Positions 16,719 through 23,757 of a DNA stretch of 64,000 bases are shown piece after piece. The stretch comes from Streptomyces sp. GESEQ-4 (lineage in GTDB: Bacteria > Actinomycetota > Actinomycetes > Streptomycetales > Streptomycetaceae). Below the pieces are notes generated by a model. The model searched no databases. It worked only from the letters and a program-made list of their open reading frames with translations, and was not told the origin of the DNA. The first letter of the stretch is position 1. Each line of letters starts with the position of its first letter. The translations under genes and the position numbers were made by a program. Location: NCBI RefSeq assembly GCF_017948455.1, contig NZ_JAFFSU010000030.1:36167-100166 (forward strand), written 5' to 3'.

Positions 16719-17332
16719 GAGGGCCCCACCGGAACGAAACGGACGGGCGTGCCCGGTGACAGCAGCGCGGCCGGCACGCGCGCGTGGTCCCACAGCACGG
16801 CGTCCGTGGTGCCGATCAGCTGCCAGCCACCGGGCGACGAGCGCGGGTAGACGCCGGTGTAGGGGCCCGCGAGTCCCACCGCGCCGGCGGGGACGGCAGT
16901 GCGTGGCGTGGCCCGGCGTGGGACGTCGTAGCGCTCCGGCAGACCGGACAGGTAGCCGAAGCCGGGCGCGAAACCGCAGAAGGCGACGCGGAATTCGGTC
17001 TCCGCGTGGATACGGGCCACCTCCCGCTCGGGCACACCCCAGTGCGCCGCCACGTCGGCCAGGTCCGGACCGTCGTAGCGCACCGGGAGCTCGATCACGT
17101 CACGCGTGCGTGGGGGAGCGGGCGGTACTGCGGTGGCGGTCAGTTCGGCGGCCAGCCGGGTCGGGTCGGCGAGGCCGTCGAGGAGGACCGTACGGGCGGC
17201 GGGGACGATCTCGCCCACGGAGAGGGAGCCCTCCGCACGGCGCCGCAGCAGCTCCGCGTGCAGGGCCTGTGCCTCGTCCCCGCAAGCGACCTCGACGAGC
17301 AGGGCGCCGTCACCGACAGGCAGCACCCTCAT
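16715..17332 (-). CDS. pxpB: 5-oxoprolinase subunit B (PxpB/KipI family)
   Basis: A 205-aa AHS1/KipI-family protein, the second subunit of prokaryotic 5-oxoprolinase. The diagnostic block FCGFAPGFGYLSGLP lies at about 118-132, and SPGGWQLIG at about 165-173 also matches. Bacillus subtilis KipI additionally inhibits a sporulation kinase, which cannot be assumed here. ATG at 17332 is fixed by the ATGA overlap with pxpA; its stop overlaps pxpC the same way. The tight coupling fits subunits of one complex. Confidence 0.93.
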   Translation of the reverse strand: MRVLPVGDGALLVEVACGDEAQALHAELLRRRAEGSLSVGEIVPAARTVLLDGLADPTRLAAELTATAVPPAPPRTRDVIELPVRYDGPDLADVAAHWGVPEREVARIHAETEFRVAFCGFAPGFGYLSGLPERYDVPRRATPRTAVPAGAVGLAGPYTGVYPRSSPGGWQLIGTTDAVLWDHARVPAALLSPGTPVRFVPVGPS

Positions 17333-18087
17333 ACGAAGGCCTCCACCCGGACACCCGACTCCAGAAGTTTGTGCCGGACCTGGCGGGCCAGCTCCACCGC
17401 GCCGGGGGTGTCGCCGTGCAGGCACAAGGACTGGGCCCGTACGTCGATCTGCGCCCCGGAGTGAGACGTGACGACACCGAGGCGGGCCAGTCCCACCGAG
17501 CGTTCCACGACGGTGTCCGGGTCGGTGACCACCGCGCCGTCCTGCCCGCGCGGGACGAGCGTGCCCTCGTCGGTGTACGCGCGGTCCGCGAACGCCTCTG
17601 TGACGGCCGGGAGTCCGGCCTTCCCGGCCAGCTCCAGCAGCCGGGAGCCGGGCAGCCCGAGCACGGGCAGCGAGGTGTCCGCGAGGAGCACGCCGTCGAC
17701 GACCGCCCGGGCCTGCTCCTCGTCGTGCACGACGCGGTTGTAGAGCGCGCCGTGCGGCTTGACGTACGACACGCGCGTGCCCGCCGCGCGGGCGAACACC
17801 TCCAGGGCGCCGATCTGGTACGCCACTTCGGCCGCCAGTTCGGCGGGCGGCACGTCCATCGCGCGCCGCCCGAACCCCGCCAGATCCCGATAGGCGACCT
17901 GTGCCCCGATCCGCACCCCGCGCTCGGCCGCCAGCTCGCACACGCGCCGCATGGTGACCGGGTCCCCGGCGTGGAAGCCGCAGGCCACGTTGGCGCTGGT
18001 GACGACGGAGAGCAACTGCTCGTCGTCGGTGAGCCGCCAGCGGCCGAAGCCCTCGCCGAGGTCGGCGTTCAGATCGATCGCGGTCAT
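17329..18087 (-). CDS. pxpA: 5-oxoprolinase subunit A (LamB/YcsF family, PxpA)
   Basis: A 252-aa LamB/YcsF protein, the catalytic-fold subunit of prokaryotic 5-oxoprolinase. LNADLGEGFG at 6-15 and NVACGFHAGDP at about 33-43 are the family hallmarks, with YVKPHGALYN at about 107-116 and SLCLHGDTPGA near the C-terminus. ATG at 18087 has AGAGGAG just upstream. It lies 43 bases after the D-glutamate cyclase-like gene and overlaps pxpB. Length and motifs are complete. Confidence 0.95.
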   Translation of the reverse strand: MTAIDLNADLGEGFGRWRLTDDEQLLSVVTSANVACGFHAGDPVTMRRVCELAAERGVRIGAQVAYRDLAGFGRRAMDVPPAELAAEVAYQIGALEVFARAAGTRVSYVKPHGALYNRVVHDEEQARAVVDGVLLADTSLPVLGLPGSRLLELAGKAGLPAVTEAFADRAYTDEGTLVPRGQDGAVVTDPDTVVERSVGLARLGVVTSHSGAQIDVRAQSLCLHGDTPGAVELARQVRHKLLESGVRVEAFV

Positions 18088-18130
18088 CGGTCTCCTCTGG
18101 TTCTCGTGCTGCTGCTCATCCCACTGCTGT

Positions 18131-18952
18131 TCATCCCACGCGGAACTGCTCGTCGCGGGCGTCGGTGAGGAACATCTGGCCCGGTGCGTGGGTGATGGCG
18201 AACGGCGGTCGTGAGGCCATCACCGCGGCCTGCGGAGTCACTCCGCAGGCCCAGAACACCGGGATGTCGTCCGGGGCCATGTCCACGGGATCACCGAAGT
18301 CGGGACGGGCGAGGTCGCCGATGCCGAGCCCCGACGGATCGCCGCAGTGCACGGGGCTGCCGTGCACCGCCGGGAGCAGACTGCTCTCCCGGATCGCCGC
18401 CGCCAGGTGTTCCGGTGGCACCGGGCGCATGGACACCACCATGGGGCCGTGCAGCCGCCCCGCCGGACGGCACTGACGGCCGGTCACGTACATCGGGACG
18501 TTCCGGCCCTGTTCGAGATGGCGGATCGGGACCCCCGCCTCGGCCAGCGCCCACTCGAAGGTGAAGCTGCAGCCGATCAGGACCGACACCAGATCGTCCC
18601 GCCAGTGTCCGCGCACATCCGTCGGCTCGTCCACCAACTCGCCGTTCTCCCACACCCGGTAGCGCGGCAGATCGGTGCGCAGGTCGGCGCCGTCCGCGAG
18701 GACCGTCGTGAAGGAACCGGCATCCGTGATGTCGAGCACCGGACACGGCTTCGGGTTGCGCTGGCAGAACACCACCAGGTCGTACGCCCAGTCCGCGGGC
18801 ACCGCGATCAGATTGGCCTGCGTGTGGCCCGCGGCGACCCCGGCGGTGGGGCCCGTCAGACCCGCGCGGAAACGGGTGCGGGCGTTGCTCGGGCTCCACG
18901 CGTGCGCGTGCCCGTCGACGAGGGCCAAGGGGCGGTCTTCCGTGCGGTTCAC
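18131..18952 (-). CDS. D-glutamate cyclase family protein (DUF1445 putative hydro-lyase)
   Basis: A 273-aa DUF1445/UPF0317 protein. The family includes the hydro-lyase part of human DGLUCY, a D-glutamate cyclase that forms 5-oxo-D-proline from D-glutamate. Hallmarks are GHTQANLIAVPADWAYDLVVFC at about 41-62, IGCSFTFEWAL at about 126-136, PMVVSMRP, HCGDPSGLGI and the final FWACGVTPQAA and ITHAPGQMFLTD blocks. GTG at 18952 overlaps the MFS stop as GTGA. Its place between an importer and the oxoprolinase genes supports a role in D-glutamate or pyroglutamate turnover. B. subtilis ycsI sits with ycsF and kipI-kipA in the same way. Confidence 0.9.
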   Translation of the reverse strand: MNRTEDRPLALVDGHAHAWSPSNARTRFRAGLTGPTAGVAAGHTQANLIAVPADWAYDLVVFCQRNPKPCPVLDITDAGSFTTVLADGADLRTDLPRYRVWENGELVDEPTDVRGHWRDDLVSVLIGCSFTFEWALAEAGVPIRHLEQGRNVPMYVTGRQCRPAGRLHGPMVVSMRPVPPEHLAAAIRESSLLPAVHGSPVHCGDPSGLGIGDLARPDFGDPVDMAPDDIPVFWACGVTPQAAVMASRPPFAITHAPGQMFLTDARDEQFRVG

Positions 18953-20250
18953 TCGAGCTCCTTCCCGCGCGTCTCGGGCAGCCCGAGCAGCGCCAGCGCT
19001 GCCACCCCGTATCCGATCGCCCCGAAGACCAGCGCTCCGCCCACGCCCCAGCTGTCGGCCAGGAAGCCGACCGTGGTGGGGAAGATGGCGCCCACAGCGC
19101 GACCGGCGTTGTAGGTGAAGCCCTGTCCCGCGCCGCGCACCGCGGTCGGGTACAGCTCGCTCAGGTAGGAACCGAAGCCGCTGAAGATCGCCGACATACA
19201 GAACCCGAGCGGGAAACCGAGCACCAGGAGCAGGGTGTTGGCGCCGCTCGGGATGTTCCCGTACGCCACGATGCAGACCGCGGACAGCAGCGCGAAGAGC
19301 CAGATGTTGCGCCGGCGGCCGAGCCGGTCGGTGAGGTAACCGCCGGTCAGATAGCCGAGGAAGGCGCCGGAGATCAGGAACGTCAGATAGCCGCCGGTGT
19401 TGACGACCGACAGGCCGCGATCGGTCTTCAGGTACGTCGGCACCCAGGTGGCCAGCGTGTAGTAGCCGCCCTGGACGCCGGTGGACAGCAGCATCGCGAA
19501 GATCGTGGTGCGGAGCAGGTCGGGCTTGAAGATCGCCTTGAAGGAGCCCTTGCCCGCGCTCTTCTGCCGTACCGCTATCGCCTCGGGCGCGTCCTGCACC
19601 TGGCGCCGCATCCAGACGACGAGCAGTGCGGGCAGCGCTCCGGTCCAGAACATCACGCGCCAGGCCAGATCGTCGTCCATGACGGAGAACACCAACGTGT
19701 ACATGATCGCGGCCAGCGCCCAGCCGACCGCCCAGGAGCTCTGGATCACGCCGAGCGTGCGGCCCCGGTGCTTGGCGCTCGCGTACTCGGCGACCAGGAT
19801 CGCGCCGACCGCCCACTCACCGCCGAAGCCGAGGCCCTGGAGGGCGCGGAAGACCAGCAGGGACTCGAAGTTGGGGGCGAAGCCACAGGCGACGGTGAAG
19901 ACCGCGTAGGTGATCACCGTGATCATCAGTGCCCTGACCCGGCCGAACCGGTCGGCCATCACGCCCGCGAGGGCGCCGCCGATGCCGGACGCCAGCAGCG
20001 TCACGGTGGTGAACAGGCCGGTCTGGCCGCTGTTCAGGCCGAAGTACGCGGCCAGCGCGACCATGCTCAGCGGCAGTGTGAAGTAGTCGTAGGAGTCGAG
20101 GGCATAGCCGCCGAACGCGCCGGCGAAGGCGCGGCGGCCGCGCGGACCCAGGGCGCGCAGCCAGCCCAACGCGCCGTCGTCGGCGGTGTTTTCATCTGTG
20201 GCCGGGTGGGCGTCGCTGGTCAGGGCCTGCGGTGGAGGGGTCGTGCTCAT
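18949..20250 (-). CDS. MFS transporter (sialate/carboxylate symporter-like)
   Basis: A 433-aa permease with twelve predicted helices. The GYALDSYDYFTLPLSMVAL start of helix 1 (about 48-66), MADRFGRVRAL in loop 2-3 and GLGFGGEWAVGAILVAEY in helix 4 place it near the SHS/AAHS sialate and aromatic-acid proton symporters. As first gene of the oxoprolinase operon it probably imports pyroglutamate, D-glutamate or a related acid; that is inferred from context. ATG at 20250 has GAGG about six bases upstream; the longer frame to 20313 reaches into the promoter. Transcription should come from the promoter and palindrome at 20353-20382. Confidence 0.88.
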   Translation of the reverse strand: MSTTPPPQALTSDAHPATDENTADDGALGWLRALGPRGRRAFAGAFGGYALDSYDYFTLPLSMVALAAYFGLNSGQTGLFTTVTLLASGIGGALAGVMADRFGRVRALMITVITYAVFTVACGFAPNFESLLVFRALQGLGFGGEWAVGAILVAEYASAKHRGRTLGVIQSSWAVGWALAAIMYTLVFSVMDDDLAWRVMFWTGALPALLVVWMRRQVQDAPEAIAVRQKSAGKGSFKAIFKPDLLRTTIFAMLLSTGVQGGYYTLATWVPTYLKTDRGLSVVNTGGYLTFLISGAFLGYLTGGYLTDRLGRRRNIWLFALLSAVCIVAYGNIPSGANTLLLVLGFPLGFCMSAIFSGFGSYLSELYPTAVRGAGQGFTYNAGRAVGAIFPTTVGFLADSWGVGGALVFGAIGYGVAALALLGLPETRGKELE

Positions 20251-20352
20251 GGGCACCTCGCAGAGGGAGGACGGAGAGTGCGTGAGGACTGAGCCGGGCC
20301 GTGCGGAAGCCATGGGCGCCGTCGTGAGCGGGACGGTGACGCCGTTCGTAGC

Positions 20353-20382
20353 AACGTAGAGGATCGTTCAACGATCCTTCAA
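20353..20382 (-). promoter_or_regulatory. Predicted promoter of the oxoprolinase operon
   Basis: On the minus strand TTGAAG (20382-20377) and TACGTT (20358-20353) are separated by exactly 18 bases, a good match to a vegetative streptomycete promoter. The start would lie about 95 bases ahead of the MFS ATG at 20250. The spacer is filled by the palindrome at 20360-20378. Confidence 0.65.
20360..20378. promoter_or_regulatory. 19-bp palindromic operator, probably for the FCD regulator
   Basis: AGGATCGTT, a single C, then AACGATCCT: a perfect inverted repeat with nine-base arms. It lies between the divergent operon and gntR genes and inside the spacer of the operon promoter. A bound dimer would block RNA polymerase. 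GntR/FCD proteins commonly bind short palindromes of this size. Confidence 0.7.
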
Positions 20383-20426
20383 TACCTATGTTGTTTCGTT
20401 CTTGTGTCTGCTGTTGAATTCCGGGC

Positions 20427-21122
20427 ATGGACGAGCAACTGTCGGGACTGGCCGACGATCGCGCCCTCCTCGGGCGCACCAGCACCGCGGAACGGGTCTC
20501 GGACATCCTCAGGAGCCGGATCGCCGAGGGCTATTTCCCGCCCGGGACACGGCTGTCGGAGGACAGCATCGGCGGCGCGCTCGGCGTCTCCCGCAACACG
20601 CTGCGCGAGGCGTTCCGGCTGCTCACCCATGAACGGCTGCTCGTCCACGAGCTGAACCGGGGCGTCTTCGTCCGGGTGCTGACCGTCGAGGATGTCGAGG
20701 ACATCTACCGCACCCGCGGCCTGGTCGAATGCGCCGTCGTCCGGGGACTCGGCGAACCGCCGTACGCGGTGGACGGGCTCGCGGAGGCCGTCGCCGAGGG
20801 ACAGCGGGCGGCGCGCGAAGGTGACTGGAAAGGGCTGGGTACGGCCAACATCCACTTCCACCGGGAGCTGGTCGCGCTCGCCGGCAGCGAGCGCACCGAC
20901 GAGCTGATGCGGAGCGTCTTCGCCGAACTGCGGCTGGCGTTCCATGTCGTGGACGACCCGCGGCGGCTGCACGAGCCGTACCTGGCGCGCAATCTGCAGA
21001 TCCTCCAGGCGCTGCAGGCGGGCGAGCCGGTCGAGGCCGAGAAGCTGCTCGCGGTCTATCTCGACGACTCGCTGGAGCGGGTGGTCGAGGTGTATCTGCG
21101 GCGGGTGGGCGAGGACGGATAG
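20427..21122 (+). CDS. GntR-family (FCD) transcriptional regulator
   Basis: A 231-aa FadR-subfamily regulator. The winged helix spans about residues 15-82, with GTRLSEDSIGGALGVSRNTLREAFRLL as the HTH. The helical FCD ligand domain follows; conserved metal-site candidates are D/E residues around EDIYRTRGLVE (about 91-101), NIHFHREL with H145 and H147, and a late Asn/Gln region. FCD proteins of this type often bind small carboxylates, which fits pyroglutamate or D-glutamate. ATG at 20427 lacks a clear ribosome binding site. It is divergent from the operon it probably represses, with a palindrome between. Confidence 0.92.
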   Translation: MDEQLSGLADDRALLGRTSTAERVSDILRSRIAEGYFPPGTRLSEDSIGGALGVSRNTLREAFRLLTHERLLVHELNRGVFVRVLTVEDVEDIYRTRGLVECAVVRGLGEPPYAVDGLAEAVAEGQRAAREGDWKGLGTANIHFHRELVALAGSERTDELMRSVFAELRLAFHVVDDPRRLHEPYLARNLQILQALQAGEPVEAEKLLAVYLDDSLERVVEVYLRRVGEDG

Positions 21123-21209
21123 CAGGTCCTGGGGGTGTGACAACCGTGACGCCGGGGTCCATCTGAGTCGTTTGGGGCGTTGTCAGACCGAGGACTTAGT
21201 CTGTGCACC

Positions 21210-22736
21210 GTGACTTCGCCTGCATCGACGGACCGTGTTCCGCCCCAGTTCACCGCGGGGCCGCGCCCAGCTCTGGGCCCGGCCGCCGACGAGGGACTGG
21301 CGCGGCGGCTGCGCGCGCTCGCCTGCACCGCGCCGCTGCACGACCTGGACGCCCGCAAGGCCAACCTCGCGGGCGAGTACTCGGTGTACGGCATGGCCGA
21401 GGTCGCCCTCTCCGCCATCGACCTCGTCACGCTGAACATGGACTTCGACACCGGCGCCGACCACGATCAGATCGTCGCCCGGCTCATCCCGCGCATCGCC
21501 GCGCAGGCCCCGCAGCGGCCCGTCGTCGAGCATGAGCGGGTGGCCCGGTGGGTGCTGGAGAACCTGATCAATGTCGGCAGCGTCGATCGCGGCTTCCGCG
21601 CGGTTTACGGGACTTTCGCGCCGGACGGTACGTATGTCCGGCGGGACTACGACTTCAAGCTGATCGAGGAGGTGCCGGGGCCTGGCGGCAGCGTCTATCT
21701 CCGTACGACGGACGAAGCCGTCAATGTGCTGGTCGGCGCCCTCGACACCGACGTCACCAGCGCCCAGATCGCCGCCGAGGTCAAGCTGGAGGTGCTGATC
21801 AACCGGGGGCGGCTCGCGGACGCGCAGCTCGCCGCCGAGCAGGCCCGGTATCGGACCGTGCAGTACTCCGAGACGCTGCGGCGGGCGCTGGATGCCACCC
21901 GGCGCAATGTGCGCGCCGTCGACTGGCTCAGCGCCGTACCCGACATGATCGCCGAGGCGCTGGAGCATGTCGCCGACCGTTATCGGCACGAGAACGCGAT
22001 CCTCACGAACATCCGCAAGGCGCGGGACGAGTCGGAGGACCCCGAACACAAGCGACGTGCGGCCGAGCTGGTCGACATCGTGAAGGACTGCATTCGACGG
22101 CATACGCAGTTGCAGTCTCGACTGTTGGAGGCAGGGCCGCTGTTCCGGGCGGAGCAGGACCGGCAGGCGTTCGCCACGCCGATGGCGTCGTCGGGGATCG
22201 ATCTGTACGGGCATCTTGTCGCGCCGGTGCTGCCGTTGGAGCTGGAGCGGGCGGTTCGGGTCACGGATGCGTTCTTCGCTCGCGGGACCGGGTTGCGTAC
22301 TCCGGTGTCCGTTCGGGTGGGGGACCTGGTGGACATACTGCTGACTCCGCCGGTGGAGCGGGAGCATCTCGGTGCGGAGATGCCTGAGCCGGATCTCATT
22401 GCCACGCCGGATGACAGTCGGTTCAGTGAGGAGCAGTTGGCTGCGGCGATGGAGCTGCTAGATCTGCCTGCGGATGCCCCCCGGCGGTTGTCGGGGTTGC
22501 TTGTTGAGGCGCGTAAGCGAGATGCCGACTTGCCGTATCTCGTGGCTCTGTTGGCAGTCCATGCAGCCAGTCCGCCTGTGGGCACTGCCTACCGGCAGGG
22601 TGAGGAGAAGCTGCTGTTCGCCGTGGACGACGGGACCGAGCTGGATGATCCCGAGTTCGGGGGTGCGGACCTCATCGTGGGGACGGCTTTGTTGGATGCG
22701 GTGGGGATGGCGGCGGATCGGAGTGAGGCCGCGTGA
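21210..22736 (+). CDS. Putative kleisin-like (MukF/JetA-like) partner of an SMC-type ATPase
   Basis: A 508-aa soluble protein I cannot assign to a named family with certainty. The N-terminal 130 residues look like a winged-helix region (LIPRIAAQAPQRPVVEHERVARWVLENL). A short beta segment follows (YVRRDYDFKLIEEVPG), then YLRTTDEAVNVLVGAL, and then about 130 residues of charged helix likely to form coiled coil (AQLAAEQARYRTVQYSETLR onward). The C-terminal third is another mixed domain. First gene of an operon with a small wHTH protein and a 1637-aa SMC-like ATPase; order and sizes match the kleisin position of MukF and JetA. GTG at 21210 gives the start, but the ribosome binding site is weak (AGGAC, 14 bases away). 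Third-position GC falls toward the 3' end. Confidence 0.65.
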   Translation: MTSPASTDRVPPQFTAGPRPALGPAADEGLARRLRALACTAPLHDLDARKANLAGEYSVYGMAEVALSAIDLVTLNMDFDTGADHDQIVARLIPRIAAQAPQRPVVEHERVARWVLENLINVGSVDRGFRAVYGTFAPDGTYVRRDYDFKLIEEVPGPGGSVYLRTTDEAVNVLVGALDTDVTSAQIAAEVKLEVLINRGRLADAQLAAEQARYRTVQYSETLRRALDATRRNVRAVDWLSAVPDMIAEALEHVADRYRHENAILTNIRKARDESEDPEHKRRAAELVDIVKDCIRRHTQLQSRLLEAGPLFRAEQDRQAFATPMASSGIDLYGHLVAPVLPLELERAVRVTDAFFARGTGLRTPVSVRVGDLVDILLTPPVEREHLGAEMPEPDLIATPDDSRFSEEQLAAAMELLDLPADAPRRLSGLLVEARKRDADLPYLVALLAVHAASPPVGTAYRQGEEKLLFAVDDGTELDDPEFGGADLIVGTALLDAVGMAADRSEAA

Positions 22737-22758
22737 TGTCTGCCGGGTGCGGGTGGTC

Positions 22759-22789
22759 TGTGGCTGGTCGCGCAGTTCCCCGCGCCCCT
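22759..22789. repeat. Intergenic repeat copy 2
   Basis: Thirty-one bases identical to 15769-15799. The downstream flank also resembles that of copy 1 (TTCGCCCCC.GCGTTTGTA against TTCTGCCCCC.TGTTTGTCA), but the hairpin right arm is lost here. It lies inside the SMC-like operon, between the first and second genes. Confidence 0.7.
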
Positions 22790-22839
22790 AAAAGCCTTGT
22801 TCTGCCCCCTGTTTGTCAGATGCCCGAGGAGTTTCGATC

Positions 22840-23721
22840 GTGACCGAGCACGTCGACTGGAGTGAGCCGGAGGTGGCCGCCTCCGCGCCGGTGGCGCCCG
22901 CCGTCACGCCTGCCGATGCCGCTGACGCTGCTCGGCTCGTTGCCTTTGGGTTGCAGCCGAAACTGCAGCCGGCGCGGGATCAGGAGTATGCCGAGTTGCT
23001 GCGGCGGTATCGGGAGGATCCGTCGTTCGCTCGGCTTGCTGATGCTGTTGCCGCCGGGCTCGGTCTCGTCGTGCTGGAGGTGTCTCCGCGCGCGGGGATG
23101 GCCGTTACCGCTGCCGAGGATTCGGTGTTCGCCGTGCGGATGGGGGATTATGCCCGCCGGACTTCCGCCGACTCCGGGGACCGGTTCCTGCATGGGCTCG
23201 CTCATCTCGCCGTTGCCGCCATGGCGTTCCCGCGGCCCGAGGACCTTGCTGATGACGGGTACATCGGGCGGATCACGGTCAACGGGGTCGATGCGTTCGT
23301 ACGGCAGGCCTGTCGGCGGCTGGAGGAGCGGGCCGAGGTGCGGGGGGAGAACACCGATCCGGCCACGGACGCGCCCGGCCTTGAGGCCGCCTGGCGGATC
23401 TGGGTGAGACGGAGTGCGACCGGTGCCACCAAGGACGCGCGAAGACTGGCCGGTTCGACGACCGGCATCATCGGCAAGGCCGTCGCCTTCCTGACCGACT
23501 CCGGGTTTCTGCAGCGCACGGGCGACGACAACGGCGGGACGTATCGGACAACGGCCCGGTATCAGCTCCAGGTGCGTGACATGGCGGGCAGTGCGGCCAT
23601 GGCCGAGCTGCTGGAACTGGGCGTCGTGCCGGTCACCGACGGGACACCGACGCTGCTGCCCGCCGAGGAGTCCGACGACTCGGAGCTGGTGGCCGACGCC
23701 GGGCTGCCGTTCCACTCCTGA
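22840..23721 (+). CDS. Putative KITE-like (MukE/JetB-like) wHTH protein
   Basis: A 293-aa soluble protein of unassigned family. Two winged-helix-like regions are suggested: one around residues 60-165 (LADAVAAGLGLVVLEVSP, then FLHGLAHLAVAAMAF and DAFVRQACRRLEERAE), and one around residues 205-260 ending in IGKAVAFLTDSGFLQRTGDD and YRTTARYQLQVRDMAG. That tandem-wHTH build, and a place between a kleisin-like gene and an SMC-like gene, fit a KITE subunit such as MukE or JetB. GTG at 22840 is firm: GAGGAG at 22826-22831 is eight bases upstream. The SMC-like gene starts 36 bases after its stop. Confidence 0.62.
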   Translation: MTEHVDWSEPEVAASAPVAPAVTPADAADAARLVAFGLQPKLQPARDQEYAELLRRYREDPSFARLADAVAAGLGLVVLEVSPRAGMAVTAAEDSVFAVRMGDYARRTSADSGDRFLHGLAHLAVAAMAFPRPEDLADDGYIGRITVNGVDAFVRQACRRLEERAEVRGENTDPATDAPGLEAAWRIWVRRSATGATKDARRLAGSTTGIIGKAVAFLTDSGFLQRTGDDNGGTYRTTARYQLQVRDMAGSAAMAELLELGVVPVTDGTPTLLPAEESDDSELVADAGLPFHS

Positions 23722-23757
23722 CCGCATCGACTGCCTTCACGACTACGAGAGTCCGCC

